Positions 1 through 5,433 of a stretch of DNA of 8,666 bases are shown here, piece by piece. The notes beneath the pieces are model-generated. The model saw nothing but the letters and a program-made list of their open reading frames with translations. It searched no databases and was not told where the DNA came from. The position numbers and the translations under genes are program-made. The number at the start of each line of letters is the position of its first letter. The stretch's first letter is position 1. This stretch comes from Dehalococcoidia bacterium (GTDB taxonomy: Bacteria; Chloroflexota; Dehalococcoidia; GIF9; AB-539-J10). Where the stretch lies: NCBI GenBank assembly GCA_030602865.1, contig JAUVYX010000024.1, positions 1 to 8,666 on the forward strand, written 5' to 3'.

Positions 1-821
1 GGAAGCGTAGCAGTAACTCCATGACAACCACTTCCTGCAATGCTCATAGCTGGTTTCTGCGCTCCACCTAAACGTGCATCGCATGCAGAGGCAACAAGGA
101 TTTTAGCCGTATTAATCGGGTCCTCATTCACTGTGCCAACAGGTGTTATCTTTGACATAGCAGCTCCCGCAGCCATGCCATATTTCCCTGTCAGGCCTTG
201 CTCCGCTAATTCCCTGTTCATAGTTACAGCATCCAGCACAAATTCAATCTCTACAGCAGGAATCTCTAATGCAAAATCAACCAGGTCGGCTACTTTCAAA
301 GTAGTGATATCAAAGCGCTTTTCTGCATTTCTCTTCCTGTCTCTCCTGAATATCACTGTTCCATTTGCTTCTATCAGGACAATATTGGTATGAGTTTTTT
401 TAATAATAGTTCTAGCTGTGCCATTAGTTGTCTTCACCAGCACTTCAATATAGATACCCGCTTGTCCTTTCTTTATCCTTGTTGCCACCAGATTTTTTGC
501 TAACATTAACTTCGCCCTGGATACACTCGTATCATCAACAAATTTTAAAACCTCTAATTCCAGGTCAGGATTACCAACCAAAACACCCAGGATAGCTGCC
601 ATTGCAAATCCTGTTTCGTGTGTTCCCGGAACTACAACTGATACACCAGTTTTAAAAAGGGCAGGATCGGTAGTTACGGTTATTTCCTCTAAGTCTCCCT
701 TAACTGCCCGATAAGCCGTAGCTGCAGCCAGTGCCACAGCAACAGGTTCGGTAACACCTAATGCTGGTTTCATTTCACATTTCAGCAAACTGAGTAATTC
801 GCTGGCTAAGTTTGGATTCAT
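1..821 (-). CDS. CyuA/UPF0597-family protein (L-cysteine desulfidase-like, serine dehydratase alpha-like), C-terminus off window
   Basis: About 273 codons are open from ATG at 821 to the left edge, with an upstream GAGG about 7 nt before the start. The protein opens MNPNLASELLSLL and shows the family hallmarks: KPALGVTEP (residues 18-26), VPGTHETGFA, KTHTNIVLIE, AAGAAMSKITPVGT and DARLGGAQKPAMSIAGSG. Characterised family members are [4Fe-4S] enzymes that break L-cysteine into pyruvate, ammonia and sulfide; others are annotated as L-serine dehydratase alpha-like. Members are about 390-440 residues, so roughly 120-160 residues, including likely cluster-ligand cysteines, lie outside the window. 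Oddities: the usually conserved Cys in GCTEP is Val23 here, while a Cys stands at 266 in SGSGCHG, where relatives such as E. coli YhaM have Asn as I recall them. Family membership is confident. The exact substrate is not, given the Val, so no gene symbol is assigned. Confidence 0.85.
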   Translation of the reverse strand, partial: MNPNLASELLSLLKCEMKPALGVTEPVAVALAAATAYRAVKGDLEEITVTTDPALFKTGVSVVVPGTHETGFAMAAILGVLVGNPDLELEVLKFVDDTSVSRAKLMLAKNLVATRIKKGQAGIYIEVLVKTTNGTARTIIKKTHTNIVLIEANGTVIFRRDRKRNAEKRFDITTLKVADLVDFALEIPAVEIEFVLDAVTMNRELAEQGLTGKYGMAAGAAMSKITPVGTVNEDPINTAKILVASACDARLGGAQKPAMSIAGSGCHGVTATL

Positions 822-872
822 TCAAACATCCTCGTTTTTTAATAATTTATATACAGGCGCACACCATCAATG

Positions 873-901
873 ATTATAGACTTCCCCAATTAAATAAGAA
901 A
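873..901 (-). promoter_or_regulatory. possible promoter for the CyuA-like gene
   Basis: On the minus strand a perfect TATAAT (878 down to 873) lies about 50 nt upstream of the start codon at 821, giving a predicted 5' leader of about 45 nt. The -35 position at 16-18 nt spacing is poor (TTTCTT-like), so this rests mainly on the -10 hexamer and its position. Confidence 0.4.
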
Positions 902-1133
902 GCCCTTATATCTGCCGCTATTCAAGCTCTACCAGAGCGAGTTATAAGAACCCAAACAGGTAGACAGTCGCTGCAAGAAGCCCGGGAATTAGCCATAAAG
1001 CATCCTGGAGTGGCAGCAAAGGCTAGCACCAGTGATAAAAACTGCTGATTTCCTGGATACCGTTAAATATCAGCTTAGCCGCACTGAGCTAGAAATGAAC
1101 AAAGGACGAAATTTTCAGATCTATAAGAGCTGA
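880..1133 (+). pseudogene. frameshifted remnant of an unrecognised coding sequence
   Basis: In one frame the plus strand reads a protein-like stretch (ending ARELAIKHPGVAAK) to a TGA at 1046-1048. Around 1010-1030 the coding character seems to jump to another frame, continuing APVIKTADFLDTVKYQLS and ending GRNFQIYKS at TGA 1131-1133. Joined, the two pieces give about 85 residues rich in charged helix-forming residues, without a start codon. The upstream part runs into the promoter and start region of the divergent CyuA-like gene. I do not recognise the family. A chance open stretch is the alternative. The 3' end overlaps the stop of the convergent cupin gene by about 10 bp. No function is proposed. 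Confidence 0.35.
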
Positions 1134-1459
1134 GTCGATTCTACTGGTCGGGGTGTTTTAATAACAAGGAACCTGAACATTCCTTCGCTGTTATTTAGCA
1201 GACGATGCGGTATTTTGGCAGGGCTTTCGATCAGCATATCCGGGCTTACCTCCTCCTGTTCATCTCCAATTTCAACTATGCCTTTGCCTTCAAGTATGTA
1301 GAAAAAGACGTCCACAGGAGTAATATGTTTTCTCAGACTTTGCCCCGGTTCCAGTTGGATATGGATCGCCTGCGCATGTTCCTTGTTGTACAGCATTCGG
1401 ACACTTACGTTATGCGGATTTGGATTCTCCGCTGCTGCCTTAACCTCTGTTATTTTCAT
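1121..1459 (-). CDS. small cupin-domain protein
   Basis: A 112-residue single-domain cupin. The first motif region spans residues 38-60 (PGQSLRKHITPVDVFFYILE, then GKG) and the second residues 73-90, containing IPHRLLNN. Candidate metal ligands are His45 and His85. The second His and the Glu of the classical first motif (HxH...E) are replaced by Thr47 and neighbouring residues, so metal binding is uncertain. It has no signal peptide and is presumably cytoplasmic. The start is ATG 1459 with GAGG a few bases upstream. It lies 19 nt downstream of the membrane 4Fe-4S gene on the same strand, so the two are almost certainly co-transcribed. The family assignment is secure. The ligand or reaction cannot be read from the sequence; small cupins of this size serve as sensors, isomerases or dioxygenases. 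Confidence 0.85.
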   Translation of the reverse strand: MKITEVKAAAENPNPHNVSVRMLYNKEHAQAIHIQLEPGQSLRKHITPVDVFFYILEGKGIVEIGDEQEEVSPDMLIESPAKIPHRLLNNSEGMFRFLVIKTPRPVESTQLL

Positions 1460-1478
1460 GCTTTCCTCGCTTCTCTAT

Positions 1479-2246
1479 TTACTCCTTACGATATTCGATG
1501 GCGTCAAAAGCACAATTCTCTTTACACCTGTTGCACATATAGCATTCACGTTTCAGGTCTCCCCTGCCAGCTTCAGAGGTTGGGCATGAATCATCGCAGC
1601 TACTGCAATCGATACACTTATCATTTCGCCTAAGCTTGAATATACTTTTTATAGCAAAAAGAGACAGTAATAATCCATACGGGCAAAAAAGCCGGCAAAA
1701 TGGCCTGTATATGAAGACCGATATTAGCAGCAATGCTATAAAGACATAGAAGAAAGGCGACGCGACATTCAACTGGAAGAAGGCCTGAAATCCAAAGTAG
1801 CTAAGAAGAGCTATTGAAAAGAATACGCCCAAAACGATAAAGAGAATAAAGAAAATCACTTGAACAGCCAATATCAGGACTTTACTCGCGATTATTTTCT
1901 TCTTTGTTGGTAGCTTATAGGCTAGTTCCTGTATCGCCCCGATAGGACAGATAAAGCCACAGACCAACCTCCCGAACACAAAGGTGAAGCCCATAAACAA
2001 TAACAGACCAACAATCACCAAAGGTAATGGTGCGCCACGTCCACCAACTTTTCCGATAACGAGAGTTTGAAACTGGTGAGGCAACATTGGTGCGAATATC
2101 AGGAAACCCAGGGCTGTAGAAACGATAAGAAACATATAGCCAATTTTCTTGTTGTATCTATCCTTGCGAAACAGACAGGCCAGGATAAGCAAAGCAACTA
2201 TTGCATACGCCATTCCAATAAATTTTGTCTCAAGTACTAGATTCAT
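1479..2246 (-). CDS. membrane-bound 4Fe-4S polyferredoxin, NapH/MauN/NosR-C-like
   Basis: 255 residues. About five to six hydrophobic segments (about 8-27, 36-55, 73-92, 122-150, 163-181) carry two CxxxCP motifs typical of NapH-like proteins: GRLVCGFICP (Cys96, Cys100) and YRPFCRLFCP (Cys184, Cys188). The C-terminus is a soluble two-cluster ferredoxin domain with CxxCxxCxxxCP (Cys211, 214, 217, 221) and CxxCxxCxxxC (Cys235, 238, 241, 245). Such proteins pass electrons across or along the membrane to or from quinol and periplasmic reductases or maturation systems. The partner oxidoreductase is not in this window, so the electron donor and acceptor are unknown. The start is ATG 2246, preceded by a strong GAGGAG. 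It is first in an apparent two-gene operon with the cupin 19 nt downstream. Confidence 0.85.
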   Translation of the reverse strand: MNLVLETKFIGMAYAIVALLILACLFRKDRYNKKIGYMFLIVSTALGFLIFAPMLPHQFQTLVIGKVGGRGAPLPLVIVGLLLFMGFTFVFGRLVCGFICPIGAIQELAYKLPTKKKIIASKVLILAVQVIFFILFIVLGVFFSIALLSYFGFQAFFQLNVASPFFYVFIALLLISVFIYRPFCRLFCPYGLLLSLFAIKSIFKLRRNDKCIDCSSCDDSCPTSEAGRGDLKRECYMCNRCKENCAFDAIEYRKE

Positions 2247-2291
2247 GTCTACTCCTCTTCCAGTAAATTTATTCAGTAAAATTTCAAGGCA

Positions 2292-2320
2292 AGTATAATG
2301 CCCAAAGTGCTATCCGGTAA
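2292..2320 (-). promoter_or_regulatory. possible promoter for the 4Fe-4S/cupin operon
   Basis: On the minus strand a TTACCG box (2320-2315) and a TATACT box (2297-2292) are separated by 17 nt. They are placed about 45 nt upstream of the ATG at 2246. The -10 is good and the -35 weak, so this is a moderate prediction. The alternative is read-through from the cyclotransferase gene, which ends 104 bp upstream. Confidence 0.35.
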
Positions 2321-2350
2321 AATAGGTCAACTGCTATATACAGATTTATT

Positions 2351-3343
2351 TTACTTTTCCGAAGCAACAATTGCAATTTCAAAAAGCTTCGGCCAAAGCT
2401 TGCCAGTCACAAACAGTCGTGCACCTGCTGTGTCATAAGCAATGCCATTGAGAACATCAACTGCTTCTGTCTTGTCTTCAGGACTCAACAGTCCCTGTAA
2501 ATCTATCCAGCCAACAACCTCACCCGTATGGGGAGAAATCCTGGCAATACGATTACTTTGCCAGATGTTAGCAAAGATTTCCCCGTTTATATACTCCAAC
2601 TCATTGAGCCTGGATACAGGCCCGTCAGCATCGAAAACTTGAATCCGTCCCGTCTCAACAAATGTTTCAGGATCCCAAAAATACAAGTTCGCCGAGCCAT
2701 CGCTCATTATCAACTGATTACCATCATGTGTGATGCCCCAACCTTCGGTCGGGTAATCGAAGTTCCGCAATAACTCAAAACTTTCCTTATCATAGACAAA
2801 GCCCTCTTTGGCTTGCCATGTTAACTGTATTATTCTATCCTCATAGATGGTGATGCCTTCACCGAAGTATTGCTCTGGCATCTCATATAATTTAACAACG
2901 TTGCCTGTTTCCAATTCCACTCTGCGCAACGTTGAACGTTTGCGAAGGCCTGTTCCTTCATACAGGAACCCCTTTTCATAAATTAAACCCTGAGTAAAAG
3001 CACTCCGGTCATGAGGATATGTATTAATAATTCTATATGTGTATACAGGAATGGCCTTGCTGTAAGTAGAATTGTCTGAACCGGATGTATCAACCGGTTC
3101 AGGTATAGCAGAGTACGTGGAGGCAGGAGTATTAACAGGCTCAGGTATAGTGGAGCACGTAGAAGCAGGAGTAGAATTTGCTGAACCTGGTGTATCAACA
3201 GATTCGGGCACGGTTGAACACGAGGAACTGGAAACTACCAGTAGAGTGATAAAAACCAGAGGAAGCAGGGAGATAAGTTTCCTCAATCCAAGGGATGAAG
3301 GCGCATTTATATTCCCTGTTAAGTCGCATTCTTTTACTTTCAT
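2351..3343 (-). CDS. secreted glutaminyl-peptide cyclotransferase (plant/bacterial-type QC), probable lipoprotein
   Basis: 330 residues. A hydrophobic signal (about 23-41) ends in SSSSC with Cys42, a weak lipobox. A Ser/Thr/Pro linker follows (42-95), then a beta-propeller domain of about 230 residues. The domain carries the family signatures AFTQGLIYEKGFLYEGTG (115-132), FGEGITIYEDRIIQLTW (160-176), EGWGITHDG, LIMSDGS, SRLNELEYINGEIFANIW (244-261), DVLNGIAYD and VTGKLWPKLFEI. The family converts N-terminal glutamine to pyroglutamate and here should act outside the cytoplasmic membrane. The linker lengthens the protein relative to a bare domain and contains tandem repeats. ATG 3343 has a poor ribosome binding site. 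An overlapping frame starting at 3416 has a better one (AGGAG at 3424-3420), so initiation could be coupled. Function by family is confident; lipidation is likely but not certain. Confidence 0.9.
   Translation of the reverse strand: MKVKECDLTGNINAPSSLGLRKLISLLPLVFITLLVVSSSSCSTVPESVDTPGSANSTPASTCSTIPEPVNTPASTYSAIPEPVDTSGSDNSTYSKAIPVYTYRIINTYPHDRSAFTQGLIYEKGFLYEGTGLRKRSTLRRVELETGNVVKLYEMPEQYFGEGITIYEDRIIQLTWQAKEGFVYDKESFELLRNFDYPTEGWGITHDGNQLIMSDGSANLYFWDPETFVETGRIQVFDADGPVSRLNELEYINGEIFANIWQSNRIARISPHTGEVVGWIDLQGLLSPEDKTEAVDVLNGIAYDTAGARLFVTGKLWPKLFEIAIVASEK
3087..3230 (-). repeat. 42-bp tandem repeat encoding a 14-residue linker repeat
   Basis: Two adjacent, fully aligned 42-nt copies (3087-3128 and 3129-3170) are followed by a 21-nt insert and a third degenerate copy from 3192. 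In the protein this gives CSTVPESVDTPGSA, then NSTPAST, then CSTIPEPVNTPAST, then YSAIPEPVDTSGSD. The unit length is a multiple of three, so copy number can change without breaking the frame. Confidence 0.85.
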
Positions 3344-3644
3344 AACGGTTTTTACGATTTCCCATCAGGGGGAATCGAACAGATTTTACCTGTGCAATCC
3401 ACTTTATCTCAAACATTTTCTCCTGTGTCTTATTCCATACTAGCATATCCGTTATTAAGTATCACTTAGTTTGAAGATGGCATTTGTGCCTACCCTGGTT
3501 TAATAGTCTCCTCGTGCGCAGTTATCAGGTCATCCGAACTCATTACTATGCTCGCATCGGTGATTTCATATGCAACAGATGCTTTAGGGAAATCCACACA
3601 TGCTTATATATTTAATGACGCTCTCCCCTATTCCAGCAACGCAC
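3344..3644. other. divergent intergenic stretch with no gene seen
   Basis: Between the cyclotransferase start and the DUF39 promoter I find no convincing gene. It must contain the promoter of the minus-strand cyclotransferase, but no clear -35/-10 pair stands out. A short minus-strand open frame begins at 3416 after AGGAG and overlaps the cyclotransferase start out of frame. It shows no recognisable protein character. Confidence 0.5.
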
Positions 3645-3673
3645 TTGACAAATTTTCGGCTCACTTATATAGT
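3645..3673 (+). promoter_or_regulatory. sigma70-type promoter for the DUF39 gene
   Basis: A consensus TTGACA (3645-3650) is followed by exactly 17 nt and TATAGT (3668-3673), placing transcription start near 3680. The start codon at 3935 is then preceded by an unusually long leader of about 255 nt, which contains the inverted-repeat element at 3839-3919. Confidence 0.7.
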
Positions 3674-3789
3674 GTACAATTCCTATGATAATAGTCTTGA
3701 TTATGAATAATTTCCATAGAAGAAGGAACACATACGGGCATAATTTATTAACAGTCAAATACGGCACAAAATAATATAGAGAATAAAAG

Positions 3790-3924
3790 ATGAAATCATT
3801 AGCTATTATTCAACAAAGAGGTATTCAGTCTATTTTCCGTGAATATCCCCAAAATACTAAGTGGGCATTCCTATGGCTCATGCCCTGCCCGAAAGGGCGT
3901 CTGGGGCAAAGATATTCATATTAA
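3790..3924 (+). CDS. possible 44-codon leader ORF upstream of the DUF39 gene
   Basis: ATG 3790 opens 44 codons (MKSLAIIQQRG...) closed by TAA at 3922-3924, immediately before the ribosome binding site of the next gene. The frame runs right through the paired segments of the leader. It has Met31 and Cys33 codons (LMPCPKG) in the hairpin region. Only a weak GAG-type site precedes it, and the peptide resembles nothing I know. It may be a true leader peptide whose translation changes the folding, or a chance frame over a structured RNA. Confidence 0.25.
   Translation: MKSLAIIQQRGIQSIFREYPQNTKWAFLWLMPCPKGRLGQRYSY
3839..3919 (+). promoter_or_regulatory. candidate structured 5' leader element (riboswitch- or attenuator-like)
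   Basis: Several complementary segments nest in 81 nt. The closing stem TGAATATC (3840-3847) pairs perfectly with GATATTCA (3911-3918), plus a G-U at 3839/3919. Inside it, GGGCAT (3863-3868) pairs with ATGCCC (3880-3885), followed by GCCC-GAAA-GGGC (3887-3898), a GNRA-capped hairpin. An alternative pairing TGCCC (3881-3885) with GGGCA (3904-3908) excludes the first inner stem. The element ends 6 nt before the GGAG ribosome binding site and has no U-run, which favours control of translation over termination. I cannot match it by eye to SAM, cobalamin, TPP, ZTP or other familiar riboswitch cores. Confidence 0.5.
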
Positions 3925-3934
3925 GGAGAATAAG

Positions 3935-5125
3935 ATGACTAAAACAATTTCGGAAATCAATGAAAAGATAAGCAAGAAAAAAGCGGTAGTTGTAACTGCA
4001 GAAGAAATCCTTGAAATTGTCAAGACAAAAGGAATAGAGAAAACAGCCAGAGAAGTAGATGTGGTAACTACGGGCACTTTTGGCCCAATGTGTTCGTCAG
4101 GGGCATTTGTCAATATCGGTCACGCTAAACCGAGAATAAAACTGGGCGGTGGTAAAGTATACTTCAATGATGTGCCAGTCTACACCGGTCTGGCAGCGGT
4201 AGATGTTTTCATTGGAGCAACTGACCTTCCTGAAGACGACCCCAGAAACAAGGATTATCCGGGTAGTTTTGACTATGGAGGTGGCCACGTAATTGAAGAT
4301 TTGGTATCCGGTAAGGATATCAAGATGGTAGCTACTGCCTACGGAACAGATTGCTATCCCGGAAAACACCTGGAAACAACCTTCAATATTAATACGATTA
4401 ATGAAGCGGTGCTGTTTAATATCAGGAACGCCTATCAAAACTACAATGTAGCAGTTAATCTCTCTGATCGTGTTATCTATACCTACATGGGAGTACTCAG
4501 GCCAAACCTGGAGAATGCTAATTATTCAAGCGCGGGGCAGCTTTCTCCGCTGTTAAACGATCCTTACTATAAGACGATAGGGATAGGAACCAAGATATTC
4601 CTGGGTGGGGGTACCGGCTATATCGCATGGCATGGGACACAACATAATCCTGGTGTTCCACGTTCCCCCGATGGTTTGCCGTTAAGACCATCCGGAACTC
4701 TTTCTGTAATCGGGGACCTTAAGCAGATGAAGCCGGAATGGCTCCGTGGAACCAGTATGCTGGGATATGGTAGCACTTTAACAGTAGGCATCGGAGTTCC
4801 TATACCCATTCTTTCTGAGGAAGTTCTCAAATACACCCTGGTGAAAGATGCCGATATAAGTGCTCCGATTGTAGACTATTCTGACAGTTATCCGAACAGA
4901 AAACCTGATATCCTGGGTGAAGTCAGCTATGCTCAGCTTAAAACCGGAAAAATTAAAATTGGAGACAAAGAAGTAATAACCAGTTCATTATCCAGTTATT
5001 CCAAGGCAGTAGAAATTGCTCATACCCTTAAAAAATGGATACATGAAGGAGAGTTCCTGCTTACCGATCCCGTGTCCTCAATACCCGGGGTAGAGGCAGG
5101 TATAGTCTTCAAGAATATTAATTAA
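3935..5125 (+). CDS. DUF39-family homocysteine biosynthesis protein
   Basis: 396 residues from ATG 3935, chosen because AAGGAG (3923-3928) sits 6 nt before it. A GTG at 3839 would extend the frame but reads through the structured leader. The family signatures are TTGTFGPMCSSGAFVNIGHA (45-64, Cys53), an NDVPVYTGLAAVDVFIGATD region, YGGGHVIEDLVSGK, ATAYGTDCYPGKH (Cys140), GTKIFLGGGTGYIAWHGTQH and GYGSTLTVGIGVPIPIL. The two cysteines, in GPMCSSG and GTDCYPG, are the likely reactive residues. Genetics in methanogens links this family to homocysteine formation from an aspartate-semialdehyde-derived precursor and a sulfide source, usually with a small ferredoxin-like partner. Neither that partner nor C-terminal CBS or ferredoxin domains are present here. 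The protein is cytoplasmic. It has its own promoter and probable leader regulation. Confidence 0.88.
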   Translation: MTKTISEINEKISKKKAVVVTAEEILEIVKTKGIEKTAREVDVVTTGTFGPMCSSGAFVNIGHAKPRIKLGGGKVYFNDVPVYTGLAAVDVFIGATDLPEDDPRNKDYPGSFDYGGGHVIEDLVSGKDIKMVATAYGTDCYPGKHLETTFNINTINEAVLFNIRNAYQNYNVAVNLSDRVIYTYMGVLRPNLENANYSSAGQLSPLLNDPYYKTIGIGTKIFLGGGTGYIAWHGTQHNPGVPRSPDGLPLRPSGTLSVIGDLKQMKPEWLRGTSMLGYGSTLTVGIGVPIPILSEEVLKYTLVKDADISAPIVDYSDSYPNRKPDILGEVSYAQLKTGKIKIGDKEVITSSLSSYSKAVEIAHTLKKWIHEGEFLLTDPVSSIPGVEAGIVFKNIN

Positions 5126-5146
5126 TAAATTCTGATTCGTTTAATA

Positions 5147-5210
5147 TTCCCCTGACTGTAATCTTTGTCTCTGGGAAGACTTTAGGTTGATACACCTTGT
5201 GGCAGGGGAA
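5147..5210 (+). other. inverted-repeat-bounded element after the DUF39 gene
   Basis: TTCCCCTG (5147-5154) is perfectly complementary to CAGGGGAA (5203-5210). Two small hairpins lie between: GTCT/AGAC at 5167-5180 and AGGT/ACCT at 5184-5197. That makes a possible three-way-junction RNA of 64 nt starting 22 nt after the DUF39 stop. No U-run follows, so it is not a normal intrinsic terminator. It may protect or end the upstream message. Confidence 0.35.
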
Positions 5211-5240
5211 ATAGATAACCGTGAGAAAAATAGAAAAGAT

Positions 5241-5299
5241 GGGCTAAGTACACTCGCTGCTCTGCTGGAATATACATATCAAGTGGGTGTACTTGGCCC
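5241..5299 (+). other. long imperfect hairpin with G-U pairs
   Basis: The segment 5241-5258 pairs with 5282-5299 over 18 positions without a bulge: 15 Watson-Crick pairs and three G-U pairs, around a 23-nt loop. G-U pairs that keep the helix intact favour function as RNA on the plus strand over a DNA palindrome. No poly-U follows. Its 3' arm overlaps the -35 box of the predicted promoter for the next operon. Confidence 0.5.
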
Positions 5300-5321
5300 T
5301 GTCAAGACTGGAAATTATATT
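5293..5321 (+). promoter_or_regulatory. possible promoter for the aminotransferase-rhodanese-MOSC operon
   Basis: TTGGCC (5293-5298), 17 nt and TATATT (5316-5321) give 4/6 and 5/6 consensus matches. Transcription would start near 5328, about 10 nt before the structured leader at 5338-5423. That placement supports the call. Confidence 0.45.
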
Positions 5322-5337
5322 GCTAAATGAAAAGAGG

Positions 5338-5423
5338 GAACACTGAGAAAGCAGGTTTGCTGCACATACGATAGCCTCCGATGATTTAAGCAGCAACCTG
5401 AAACCATGATTGATACAGTGTTC
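5338..5423 (+). promoter_or_regulatory. candidate structured leader before the SufS-like gene
   Basis: An outer stem GAACACTG (5338-5345) pairs perfectly with CAGTGTTC (5416-5423). It encloses an inner stem CAGGTT-(T)-GCTGC (5352-5363) paired with GCAGC-AACCTG (5390-5400), 11 bp with one bulged T. The 26-nt loop contains CCTC (5375-5378), which could pair with GAGG (5334-5337) just outside the stem as a pseudoknot. The element ends 10 nt before ATG 5434, and that start has no good ribosome binding site. Fragments recall a thi box (CTGAGA, AACCTGA), but the TPP core is incomplete. Confidence 0.45.
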
Positions 5424-5433
5424 AAGTAAAGTT

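Noticed and set aside
1205..1633. Plus-strand open frames opposite the cupin and 4Fe-4S genes
   Set aside because: No protein family character. The minus-strand genes have clear motifs and ribosome binding sites.
3366..3382. tRNA T-arm-like string (GTTCGATTCCCCC on the minus strand)
   Set aside because: The bases flanking the loop do not form a T stem, and no acceptor, D or anticodon arms surround it.
3072..3443. Plus-strand open frame opposite the cyclotransferase signal and linker
   Set aside because: It is the reverse reading of the linker repeats. The minus strand carries clear cyclotransferase motifs.
3839..3934. GTG at 3839 as start of the DUF39 gene, adding 32 residues
   Set aside because: ATG 3935 has a proper AAGGAG site and fits the family N-terminus. 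The extension reads through the paired leader segments.
5338..5425. TPP riboswitch, from CTGAGA and AACCTGA fragments
   Set aside because: The second sensor arm (UGGAUAAU-like) and the GAAGGGA closing segment are missing, and the fragments fall in helices inconsistent with the thi-box fold.
5410..5433. TTG at 5410 as start of the SufS-like gene
   Set aside because: It lies in the structured leader without a ribosome binding site. The MDIEKIQQDFPVL start fits the usual SufS-family N-terminus.
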